DNA of 44,650 nucleotides from DAOUMU01 sp034409055 (lineage in GTDB: Bacteria > Chloroflexota > Anaerolineae > 4572-78 > J111): NCBI GenBank assembly GCA_034409055.1, contig DAOUMU010000534.1:1-44650 (forward strand). Direction: 5' to 3'. Shown one piece after another: positions 7,821-14,837 of the stretch. The notes under the pieces are model-generated. The model saw nothing but the letters and a program-made list of their open reading frames with translations. It was not told where the DNA came from and did no database searches. Within the stretch, counting starts at the first letter, position 1. Each line of letters starts with the position of its first letter. The position numbers and the translations under genes are program-made.

Positions 7821-7848
7821 TGCGTGTTGCGTGTTACGTGTTGCGTAT
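7821..7848. repeat. Heptanucleotide tandem repeat (TGCGTGT)
   Basis: Four 7-mers: TGCGTGT, TGCGTGT, TACGTGT, TGCGTAT. It lies just upstream of the Asp-box gene on its 5' side and may carry or displace that gene's promoter. Confidence 0.65.
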
Positions 7849-7897
7849 CGCTTGCGTGTCCTTGCTCTATGGGATGGCGGCGTGAAGGCGATTTTTA

Positions 7898-7995
7898 CGC
7901 TCCCCGCTCCCCGCTCTCCGCTCTACGCTCTACGCTCCCCGCTCTCCGTTCTACGCTCTACGCTCCCCGCTCTCCACTCCCCGCTCTCCGCTCTA
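7898..7995. repeat. Heptanucleotide tandem repeat (CGCTCYM), 14 units
   Basis: Fourteen exact-period 7-mers mixing CGCTCCC, CGCTCTC and CGCTCTA, with single variants CGTTCTA and CACTCCC. The last unit (CGCTCTA, 7989-7995) contains the reverse complement of TAG that forms the stop codon of the GroEL-like gene. The array therefore runs directly into coding sequence. The unit order suggests internal duplications. Confidence 0.85.
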
Positions 7996-9600
7996 CGGCT
8001 CCATACTGGTTTCGGGCCGGCGCTTGAGGATAATCGTCTCGGTGGTCAGGGCCAGGGCTGCTCCGCTGACGGCTGTTTGCAGGGCCAGACGGAGCACCCC
8101 CGCCGCATCCAAAATCCCGGCCTCTGCCATAGGCACAATCTGTCCCTTCATAGCATCATAGCCGAAACCTGTCCCTCGGCGCTGCGCTTCGGCTAAAGCC
8201 ACCTCGGGCGAAGCCAGCCCTGCATTGCCAACAATGCGCCGGAAAGGTTCCTCCAAAGCGCGGGCCAGAATGTTGGCCCCCCACGCTTCCTCACCCTCGG
8301 CCTGTACCTGTCGCACGGCCGGGATACAGTTAAGATAAGCCAGGCCACCTCCCGGCACCACCCCTTCCCGCCAGGCCAGGGGTAGGGCGCGGAGTACCTT
8401 GTTGGCCTTTTGCCGCATCGTCTCCCGGCCGACCTTGGTGAACGCGCCAATCTTGAGGGTAGCTACGTGACCAGACAGTCGAGCCAGCCGGAAACGCAGT
8501 TCGTCCAGGGCTTCATCATCTTCCGGTAAGGGTTCTATCCGCGCCCGCAGCGTCTCTATTTGCCGGCGCACCGCCACCGAATGTTGCTGGTCGCCAACCA
8601 CCACCAGTCCATCAGCATCGGCCTCGGCCCGTCGGGCGGTGCCCAGGTCGGCTGCGGTGATGGTGGATAGAGAGCGGCCAATCTCGGGCGAGATAACCTG
8701 GGCCCCGGTCAACACGGCCAGGTCTTCAAAATCGGTCCGGCGCAGCGAAGCTGGCCGGCGCAGTTCCACGGCTATGGCCTGGATTTTTTTCTGTTGATGA
8801 TTGGCCACCAGGGTGGTCAGGGCGACCCCCTTCACTTCGTGAGCGACCAGGACCAGCCGGCGCGCCTCGGTCCGGGCGACCAACTCCAACAGGGGCTGTA
8901 AATCACTCACTTCAGACACCGGGCCGGCAAAGAGAGCCACCCGGCAATCGGTCAAAATGGCTCGCCGGGTAGTAGGCTCGGTGATCAAATAGGGCGAGGT
9001 CAGACGCCCCCCCCAGCGCCCGCCTTCCTGGTACTCTCGCTCTAAATAGGGAGCGACATAATCCTCGATGGTAATGTAAGCCTCTGGACCGAGAATGTCG
9101 AACATCTCGCCCAGAATCAGGCTCAAATCCGGCTCGGCGGTGATGGTTTCGGCCACCTTAATCAAATCTTCCTCATCCTCAACCGGCCGGGCCATCTGGC
9201 GTAGCGCTTCTACGGCGGCCAGGGCGGCTTGCTCCAGTCCCCGGCGCAGCAGCATGGCATTGGCCCCGGCGGCCTTGTAACGGTAGGCCTGGTCCAGGAT
9301 GGATTGGGCCAAAACCGCAGCCGTGGCGCTGCCATCTCCGGCCTTGAGATGCATGCGCCAGACCAGGTTACGTAACAACATCGCCCCCACGTCTTCGGCC
9401 CGCTGGGGTAAGGCCAACACCCGCCGGGCAATCGTGGCCGCGTCACTCAGTAACTCCGGTTTGGTGTCTTTGACCGAGTCAGAGAGAACAATCCCTTGGG
9501 TAGGTCCCAAGGTCACAGCCAACAGCCTGGCCAGGGTATCAAAGCCGCGTTTCAGACTGGTATCTGCTTCAGGACTGCGCAAGACAGCCGGTTTGGGCAT
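7993..9600 (-). CDS. Divergent GroEL-like (Hsp60) chaperonin, likely ATPase-impaired
   Basis: A 535-residue Hsp60-family protein alignable end to end with GroEL. LLSDAATIARR (D53 for GroEL D52), AGDGSATAAVLAQ (D89 for D87), REGVVPGGG and AGILDAAGV (the ATP-ribose aspartate) are present. At the position of catalytic GroEL D398 the segment QKANKVLRALPLAW has K401, and the usual GGM tail is missing. No groES is adjacent. It is probably a paralogue with altered or no ATP turnover. ATG 9600 is chosen because AGGAG lies 7 nt upstream; TTG 9603 is possible. A GGTT microsatellite sits 12-48 bp upstream and a heptamer array forms the stop. Confidence 0.82.
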   Translation of the reverse strand: MPKPAVLRSPEADTSLKRGFDTLARLLAVTLGPTQGIVLSDSVKDTKPELLSDAATIARRVLALPQRAEDVGAMLLRNLVWRMHLKAGDGSATAAVLAQSILDQAYRYKAAGANAMLLRRGLEQAALAAVEALRQMARPVEDEEDLIKVAETITAEPDLSLILGEMFDILGPEAYITIEDYVAPYLEREYQEGGRWGGRLTSPYLITEPTTRRAILTDCRVALFAGPVSEVSDLQPLLELVARTEARRLVLVAHEVKGVALTTLVANHQQKKIQAIAVELRRPASLRRTDFEDLAVLTGAQVISPEIGRSLSTITAADLGTARRAEADADGLVVVGDQQHSVAVRRQIETLRARIEPLPEDDEALDELRFRLARLSGHVATLKIGAFTKVGRETMRQKANKVLRALPLAWREGVVPGGGLAYLNCIPAVRQVQAEGEEAWGANILARALEEPFRRIVGNAGLASPEVALAEAQRRGTGFGYDAMKGQIVPMAEAGILDAAGVLRLALQTAVSGAALALTTETIILKRRPETSMEP

Positions 9601-9612
9601 CAAGGTACTCCT

Positions 9613-9649
9613 GGTTAGTTAGTTGGTTGGTTGGTTGGTTGGTTGGTTG
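9613..9649. repeat. GGTT tetranucleotide microsatellite
   Basis: GGTT-AGTT-AGTT followed by six perfect GGTT units (9625-9648). It lies in the 5' region of the GroEL-like gene, immediately before its AGGAG. Length change by slippage could alter promoter spacing or mRNA structure. Confidence 0.85.
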
Positions 9650-9671
9650 ATGTATCGTAAGTGATTTATTG

Positions 9672-9857
9672 AATATGGGCAAGTCAACTGTTGACTTTGC
9701 TACCGGACACTTTTTATAACAAGCTCAGAAATCCGGTTTTTTCGCTTGAAATTATCATCCTTGGCAAACAAAAGCGACTTTTCAGCACAAATTGTTTGCT
9801 CAAACTGTGAAAAACCGGGTTTCTCCACAAAACTGTCCGGTAGTGAACTGTTGACAA
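9672..9857. repeat. Inverted-repeat element with CTACCGGACA arms
   Basis: CTACCGGACA at 9700-9709 and TGTCCGGTAG at 9834-9843 are perfect inverted arms. Outside them GTCAACTGTTGAC (about 9673-9685) and GAACTGTTGACAAG (about 9845-9858) extend the pairing imperfectly. Inside, AAATCCGGTTTTTTC and GAAAAACCGGGTTT also pair, so most of the element can fold into one long hairpin. It fills the spacer between the chaperonin and TauE-like genes. Confidence 0.65.
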
Positions 9858-9878
9858 GTTAGCCACTTGTCCTACAAA

Positions 9879-10601
9879 TCAAAAAATGTTACCCAGGATC
9901 ACCGCCAGGGCAGCCGCTGCGGACAGGATCAGTACTGCCGGGCGGGTGTAGCCCCGGTCAAATAGGGATGTGGTGTAGCTCGAGATTATAAAGCCCATCA
10001 AAACACCGGGTAAGAGGGGCAGCGCTAACCGTAATTCGTCGCCGCCAAAGTGGCCCACCATGCCCAAGGCGACCAGGGAGAAGGAGGTACTGGCGACGAA
10101 ATAACCTGACAGAGTGCCACGCAGACAAGACCCCGGTTTGTTCTGGTAAATGAGAGCCATTGGCGGCCCGCTCATCGACGAAATCGTGCCCATCACTCCC
10201 GAAAGCGCGCCGGCACCGGCCAGAGCGTGAGGCGTCGGTTGAAGATACAGGCCGTAAGCACTCATCGCTACGGCCAATAGCACCACCCCGCCAAACAGCA
10301 AACTCATTTCTTTCTCAGGCACGAACGCTACGGCCAAAGCACCGACCAGGGTGCCGGGTAACAGCCCAGCAAAGGCCCATTTCAAGCCAGCGGTGTCAAT
10401 CGAGCGCCGCTCCCGGTGGGTCATTAGTATGACCAGCATCCACCCGGCCACCAGAATCGGGCCTGGCACCAGGCGGGTATCGATCAAGGCCAGAGTCGGA
10501 GCGGCGACCAGGGCAAAACCAAATCCCACCGATGCTTGCAGGGCAGCACTGATGGCCACAATCGCCCCTGCGACCACCAGGTCAAACCAATCTAATGGCA
10601 T
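9879..10601 (-). CDS. TauE/SafE family exporter (candidate sulfite/sulfonate exporter)
   Basis: A 240-residue integral membrane protein with about eight hydrophobic segments and the TauE/SafE signature near the N-terminus (DLVVAGAIVAISAALQASVGFGFALVAAP) plus GLLPGTLVGALAVAFV in mid-protein. Characterised members export sulfite, sulfoacetate or related anions. The start at 10601 has GAGAGG 5 nt upstream. It follows the LarA-type racemase by 35 bp on the same strand and closes the long catabolic locus. With SuyAB-like genes upstream, export of the sulfite released from sulfolactate is the most natural role (inference). Confidence 0.85.
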   Translation of the reverse strand: MPLDWFDLVVAGAIVAISAALQASVGFGFALVAAPTLALIDTRLVPGPILVAGWMLVILMTHRERRSIDTAGLKWAFAGLLPGTLVGALAVAFVPEKEMSLLFGGVVLLAVAMSAYGLYLQPTPHALAGAGALSGVMGTISSMSGPPMALIYQNKPGSCLRGTLSGYFVASTSFSLVALGMVGHFGGDELRLALPLLPGVLMGFIISSYTTSLFDRGYTRPAVLILSAAAALAVILGNIF

Positions 10602-10636
10602 GATACCTCTCAGAGAACGTGGTTACTTCAAGCCTG

Positions 10637-11905
10637 TCAGGCGGGAATAGTGGCATTGGCCCAGGGCATGACTCCGATGCGGGCAGTGGGGGCGAGATTG
10701 TCCAGCGCCTGGCAGAGGGCCCCGTCCAGGCTGCTGGCTGGGGTGAGCAACAAACGCTGCACAAAATCATCGGGCATCTCCGAAACCAGCAGCACCCGCA
10801 CTCGGGCCGCATCGCGAGCAATTTGAAACGCCTTATGAGGACCGACCTGAAATCCCTCTCGTTGGAATCGTGCAAAGACGGTTTCATAGGCTGTCATGCC
10901 CTCCATCCACTGCTCATATTTGTCACTGCCGCTGCCTTCTGGACAGGCCGCGACCAGAATAATGGTACCACCGTCTTTAGTGACCAAAGCGGCGTGAGCC
11001 AACCCCTTTTGGGCCTGGTACAGATTGATGTCCTTGGGATGCCCACCCGGCGAGGCGATGACCAGATCAAACGGCTCAGGCACCTCAACCTGATACAGTT
11101 TCCGCACCAGCGGAATACCCTGCTGCATAACTGCCACCGGCTCGCCGGCCACGACCTCGACAATCTCCTTACTTTCGTTCAAAATTGCATTCAGGGCAAA
11201 ATGAACCCCCACGATGCGGCCAATCTCTTCTACATCTTGCCGAGCCGGGTTGTCGTCAAAACAGCCCAACCTGGCTCGGGGATCGGTCATCATGGCGTGG
11301 TTGTGATTGATGGTCTCTTTACCACCCAGGCCAATGACAGCGCTTTTGACCCCACCGGAGAACCCCATAAATTGATGGGGCTCGATATTACCGACCACCA
11401 CCCGTAAGTCGGCCTGGGCAAAGTATCGATTAATCCAAACCGGGATAGCCCGCTCCGTTTGTCCCAAATGCACCAGGCTGTTCTGGTCATAAGCATCATG
11501 GCAGATGACCGGATAGCGAGCCAGGATGTTGGGTGGCACCACCCACTCAAACTCTTCCGGCGGCATCGGCGGATGGGTGCCGCTGGCGATGAGCAGTGTA
11601 ATCGCTGCCGGTGGTAGTCCCAACGCTTCCAAACGGGTCAGCAACGGCGGTAGCAAATGGTCATGCGGCACGGGCCGCGTTTTGTCATTAATCGCAATCG
11701 CCGCCGAACGCACTCCCTCAAAATCAGTCAACTTTTTGCCCCCTGCCGGGTCAGCCAGGGCCTGGTTGACGGCCTGCGCCGGGTCAGGAGCCACCGAGAC
11801 CTCTGCCGGGGCCAGTAGAGTCGGATGCCGTGAGTCAGGTAAGTAAAACGTCAGTTTTTCTCGACCATAAGGCAAGGTAAATTTAGTCAATCCATTCTCC
11901 ATCAT
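10637..11905 (-). CDS. larA: LarA-family nickel-dependent 2-hydroxyacid racemase
   Basis: A 422-residue protein with the hallmarks of lactate racemase: DKTRPVP (D74, R77), IASGTHPPMP (H111), EPHQFMGFSGGVK (H177, K187) and NHNHAMM (H203). These correspond to the substrate-binding residues, the hydride-transfer histidines and the lysine that covalently holds the nickel-pincer nucleotide. No larB, larC or larE is present, so the cofactor must be made elsewhere. LarA homologues act on several 2-hydroxyacids. Beside SuyAB-like, AOR and TauE/SafE genes, sulfolactate is a plausible substrate (inference). The start is among GTG 11908, ATG 11905 and ATG 11902, with AAGG upstream. A MITE ends 24 bp upstream. 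Confidence 0.85.
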   Translation of the reverse strand: MMENGLTKFTLPYGREKLTFYLPDSRHPTLLAPAEVSVAPDPAQAVNQALADPAGGKKLTDFEGVRSAAIAINDKTRPVPHDHLLPPLLTRLEALGLPPAAITLLIASGTHPPMPPEEFEWVVPPNILARYPVICHDAYDQNSLVHLGQTERAIPVWINRYFAQADLRVVVGNIEPHQFMGFSGGVKSAVIGLGGKETINHNHAMMTDPRARLGCFDDNPARQDVEEIGRIVGVHFALNAILNESKEIVEVVAGEPVAVMQQGIPLVRKLYQVEVPEPFDLVIASPGGHPKDINLYQAQKGLAHAALVTKDGGTIILVAACPEGSGSDKYEQWMEGMTAYETVFARFQREGFQVGPHKAFQIARDAARVRVLLVSEMPDDFVQRLLLTPASSLDGALCQALDNLAPTARIGVMPWANATIPA

Positions 11906-11928
11906 CACTACCTTATTATTGGCCTTAC

Positions 11929-12071
11929 GTAACTACCTACCATGTCATTCTGAACGAGCGCAGCGAGTGAAGAATCCCCGAGGTTTTGGTAAAGTGGACC
12001 TCTTTTTGGCCAAAGTTTCGGAGATTCCTCGTCGCTGCGCTCCTCGGAATGACATGAGGGTAGGCAGTTAC
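11929..12071 (-). mobile_element. MITE-like element, copy 2 (complete, 8-bp TSD)
   Basis: 143 bp, inverted relative to copy 1 and about 98% identical to it. It is flanked by a perfect 8-bp duplication, GGCCTTAC at 11921-11928 and 12072-12079. It sits between the kinase-like gene and larA, close to the larA start, so it separates what may have been a continuous transcript and could carry or disrupt a promoter. Confidence 0.9.
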
Positions 12072-12093
12072 GGCCTTACAGGCTGGTTGACGA

Positions 12094-13182
12094 TTATAGC
12101 CACCTCACCCCGGCCCGAACCTGCTCGGACCACCATTGCAGATCGGCCAGCCAGTGGTCGCGTTGCCCGGCGGTGATATGCCAACGGGTCGCTTTCAAGG
12201 CGATGGCCCATGCGTCTTGAACGAAACCACCAAGCAAGCCCAGCTCTAATTGAGCCTGCCACCAACGCTCGTCAAACCGGGTCCCCAGGTGATGGCTCAG
12301 TCTCTGCCGGTAACAAGCAATCGCCTCTTCCTTAGAAACCGGTAAGAGGGCCGAGTTGGTTCCCAGATACCGGGCCAGTTCCACAGCCGGTGGCCCAACC
12401 GTAGCCAGTTGCCAGTCAAGCAGAATCACTTGAGTTGTCCGCCCGTTTCGTAACAAGCCCTGGTTGGCGTGTCGCCAATCGCCATGGAGGAGTGTTTGGG
12501 GGTAGCGACCGAGAGCCTCGCACAGCGGCTGCGGGTTTTCCAGCAACGCCTGGAGTATATCGGCCACATCCGGCTCAACCAGCGTCTGTACCAGGTCCCA
12601 GCCTGCCAAAACACGCTGGGGGATTTCATCGGGGCCTCCGGCTTCACGATGGCCTGTCTGCGGCGAGAACAAGGTATAAACATTGCACAAGCTGCACAAA
12701 CCAATAGCCGGGTCGGTCAGCTCAGGCATCTCAAAAAATGTAGCGTGCAGAGCAGCCATGGCGTCGAGGAAGGTCTCGTTGTCCACCCTGCTGAAGGGGG
12801 CATACGGCACCAAAGCCGCTTCAACGTTCCGCATGAGAATGGCCCAGCCCTGCCCATCCAGGGCACAAGCTACAACGCCATGCTCAATTTCCGGCGGCAA
12901 CCGGTCGAAAAAGCCGTGTTGCCAGAGTCTCACCGAGCGACAGAACCGGTCATCGGTAGCCCGCATCTGCCAGTCCCACGCCCGCGCGATGCGCTTCAGG
13001 ATGTAGCGGGGCCCCTGGCCATTGTTCGTTTCCACGATCAGGAGATGGCTGCCGGACTTGGCATAGTCAGCCTGGAGGGGCAGACGGCACACGGATGTCA
13101 CTGGCTGCCCGGTCAGTGTACTCAACGATTCTGGGGTGAGCATGTCATTAACACTGGTATACAATGTGTGGGCCATTTTCAT
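12094..13182 (-). CDS. APH-like phosphotransferase (choline/aminoglycoside kinase fold)
   Basis: A 362-residue kinase-like protein. RYILKRIAR holds the ATP-binding lysine (K63), LLHGDWRHANQ (233-241) is the catalytic HGDxxxxN loop with D235, and ILLDWQLA (D256) is the metal-binding DFG-like element. The fold covers choline, fructosamine, homoserine and antibiotic kinases. Nothing marks it as a resistance gene. Within a sugar catabolic locus it may phosphorylate a hydroxylated metabolite, but the substrate is unknown. ATG 13182 is used; M3 is an alternative and no strong Shine-Dalgarno is seen. A hairpin separates it from suyB upstream. Confidence 0.72.
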   Translation of the reverse strand: MKMAHTLYTSVNDMLTPESLSTLTGQPVTSVCRLPLQADYAKSGSHLLIVETNNGQGPRYILKRIARAWDWQMRATDDRFCRSVRLWQHGFFDRLPPEIEHGVVACALDGQGWAILMRNVEAALVPYAPFSRVDNETFLDAMAALHATFFEMPELTDPAIGLCSLCNVYTLFSPQTGHREAGGPDEIPQRVLAGWDLVQTLVEPDVADILQALLENPQPLCEALGRYPQTLLHGDWRHANQGLLRNGRTTQVILLDWQLATVGPPAVELARYLGTNSALLPVSKEEAIACYRQRLSHHLGTRFDERWWQAQLELGLLGGFVQDAWAIALKATRWHITAGQRDHWLADLQWWSEQVRAGVRWL

Positions 13183-13203
13183 TTTATCACTATAAGAACA
13201 TAA

Positions 13204-13240
13204 GACCGCCGACCCCTATCTTGCGTGGTGGTCGGCGGTC
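13204..13240 (-). terminator. Intercistronic hairpin after suyB-like gene
   Basis: A perfect 11-bp stem, GACCGCCGACC (13204-13214) with GGTCGGCGGTC (13230-13240), loop of 15. On the minus strand the 3' arm is followed by TTATGTTCTTAT, which is U-rich but not a run. It could terminate partially between suyB and the kinase gene, or protect the upstream message. Confidence 0.55.
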
Positions 13241-13260
13241 CACGATCAGCGCGTTAGAAC

Positions 13261-14418
13261 CTACGCACTACGGTACAGCTTGGTCAAGACAAATTCATTG
13301 TGTCGGAGCGCCTCGGCCGCAGTGAGACGACCGTTGGCGGTACGAGCCATTATCTCCATAGTTTTGTCCGCCGCTTCGTCCAGAGTCATTTCCAGTCGCA
13401 GCATGGCCGTGATGTCCACGTCAATGTGTTCTGACATGGTGGACACGGTCAGCGGGTTGGCGGAAATCTTCATGACCGGGATGATCGGGTTGCCGACGAT
13501 GTTGCCCTGCCCGGTGGTGAAGAAGTGCAGCACCGACCCGCCGGCGGCACAGAGCGTGACCATCTCGGCCGCAGCACTGGAGCTGTCCATAAAGTGCAGG
13601 CCGGGGACTTTAGGCGCTTCGGCCGGCTTAAGCACAGACATAACCTTGTTGCGGCCCATCTTCTCCACGTTGCCCAGGGCCTTCTCCTCGATGGTAGTCA
13701 GACCACCGCGAATGTTCCCCTGGGTGGGTTGGGAACCGAGCAGGTTCGCCCCGGTGTCCATAATAAAATCTTGATAATCCTGGAAGGTTTTCATAAAAGC
13801 ATCAGCCACTTCCTGGTTGACGCATTGGGCCGCGATTTTGTCTTCCGCACCAGTCACCTCGCTGGTTTCACCGAAGATAGCGGTTGCCCCGACCCCGATC
13901 ATCCGCTCCAACACCCGGCCAACGGTGGGGTTGGAAGCCAGGCCCAGCGTCGTATCCGACTCGCCGCATTTGGCACTAACCCACAACTCACCCAATTCAA
14001 TGGGCTCACGCTGCAATTCAGAAGCCCATTGCGTGAACTCTTTGGCTTTGCGAGCAGCCATCTCAATGGTCTTGATATCGCCGTAGCGCTCAATGCTGAA
14101 GCCGGCCACCGGCTTGCCGGTTTCGGCAATACCGTCGGCAATTTGTTCGGTCCACTTGGGTTCGATGCCAACGACAATGGCTGCCGCCACGTTGGGGTTA
14201 CGACCTATGCCAATGAGTGTGTCAAAGGTTAACTCCAGGTCTTCGCCAAATTGCAGCCGCCCATAAGGATGGGATAGGGCCATAGTTCCGCGAATCAGAG
14301 AGGCCACTCCTTCAACGGCGGCGTTAGAGATGTCGTCTACTGGAATAATCACTACATAGTTGCGGACACCAACGCGCCCGTTCTCGCGTCGGTAGCCGGT
14401 CAGTTTTAGATCACTCAT
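13261..14418 (-). CDS. suyB: Putative (2R)-sulfolactate sulfo-lyase large subunit (UxaA/GarD superfamily)
   Basis: A 385-residue protein of the altronate/galactarate dehydratase superfamily (GYRRENGRVGVRN at the start). Several stretches fit the SuyB branch as I recall it rather than altronate dehydratase: IPVDDISNAAVEGVA, HPYGRLQFGEDLEL, SQPTQGNIRGGLTTIEEKAL and SEHIDVDITAMLR. SuyB is about 385 residues and works with a separate 90-100-residue SuyA, as here. The reaction is (2R)-3-sulfolactate to pyruvate plus bisulfite. ATG 14418 overlaps the end of suyA (ATGAGTGA), replacing a longer in-frame extension that runs back through the suyA gene. Altronate dehydratase remains the alternative; a tree would decide. 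Confidence 0.75.
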   Translation of the reverse strand: MSDLKLTGYRRENGRVGVRNYVVIIPVDDISNAAVEGVASLIRGTMALSHPYGRLQFGEDLELTFDTLIGIGRNPNVAAAIVVGIEPKWTEQIADGIAETGKPVAGFSIERYGDIKTIEMAARKAKEFTQWASELQREPIELGELWVSAKCGESDTTLGLASNPTVGRVLERMIGVGATAIFGETSEVTGAEDKIAAQCVNQEVADAFMKTFQDYQDFIMDTGANLLGSQPTQGNIRGGLTTIEEKALGNVEKMGRNKVMSVLKPAEAPKVPGLHFMDSSSAAAEMVTLCAAGGSVLHFFTTGQGNIVGNPIIPVMKISANPLTVSTMSEHIDVDITAMLRLEMTLDEAADKTMEIMARTANGRLTAAEALRHNEFVLTKLYRSA

Positions 14419-14710
14419 TGATACTCGTCTCCCATCTGATGCTGCTAACATTTTGCGTATGGACGTGTGCGCCCTGGGCAATATCTTTCGTGGTCTTGCC
14501 AATGGCGCGTCCGTACTTGATCACCTCTTTACCCTCGGCCATATCGCGCAGCGCGATTTTGTGTCCCAGCGGAATGTCCTCAACAGCCTTGACGACCGAG
14601 ACTTCCTCTCCGTCGAGGGTAACTGCTTTCACGTCAGCGCCGGCCGCTACATCTTGAATGACAACGGCGACGTCATCGACTGCGTCGTGCATTAATGCAC
14701 CATGTGCCAT
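14411..14710 (-). CDS. suyA: Putative sulfolactate sulfo-lyase small subunit (SAF domain)
   Basis: A 99-residue SAF-domain protein: VEDIPLGHKIALRDMAEGKEVIKYG, then IGKTTKDIAQGAHVHTQN, the standard substrate-binding small domain of the UxaA/GarD/SuyA superfamily. A perfect AGGAGG precedes the ATG at 14710. It overlaps the large-subunit gene by 8 nt, typical of obligate heteromers. A SAF subunit as a separate polypeptide occurs in SuyA and in split altronate dehydratases, so identity rests on the large subunit and on context. Confidence 0.74.
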   Translation of the reverse strand: MAHGALMHDAVDDVAVVIQDVAAGADVKAVTLDGEEVSVVKAVEDIPLGHKIALRDMAEGKEVIKYGRAIGKTTKDIAQGAHVHTQNVSSIRWETSINE

Positions 14711-14781
14711 AATATGTTACCTCCTGTAAAAGTAATGATGTTTGTGAGCAATACTTTAGTTATCTGGATTATGATTAATCT

Positions 14782-14837
14782 CGTATTGCGTATTGCGTAG
14801 TACGTATTTTTTGACGACGCACTACACACCACGCCCT
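14782..14837. repeat. Heptanucleotide tandem repeats upstream of suyA
   Basis: Two adjoining sets. CGTATTG, CGTATTG, CGTAGTA, CGTATTT lie at 14782-14809. ACGCACT, ACACACC, ACGCCCT lie at 14817-14837. The 7-bp period matches the other arrays in this window. The CTA spanning 14836-14838 is the reverse-strand TAG stop of the GH4 gene, so again a repeat edge supplies the stop. Confidence 0.65.

Noticed and set aside
7898..7995. CRISPR array
   Set aside because: Units are contiguous 7-mers with no spacers and there are no cas genes.
7792..8196. Open frames across the heptamer array
   Set aside because: The peptides are low-complexity Leu/Ser/Arg/Pro repeats created by the 7-bp units and overlap the chaperonin gene end.
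12094..13182. Antibiotic resistance kinase
   Set aside because: The APH fold is shared by many metabolic kinases, and the context is catabolic with no resistance or mobile gene next to it.
13261..14710. Altronate dehydratase and a plain galacturonate pathway
   Set aside because: No uronate isomerase, tagaturonate reductase or KDG kinase is present, and the large subunit has SuyB-like stretches. Kept only as the alternative reading.
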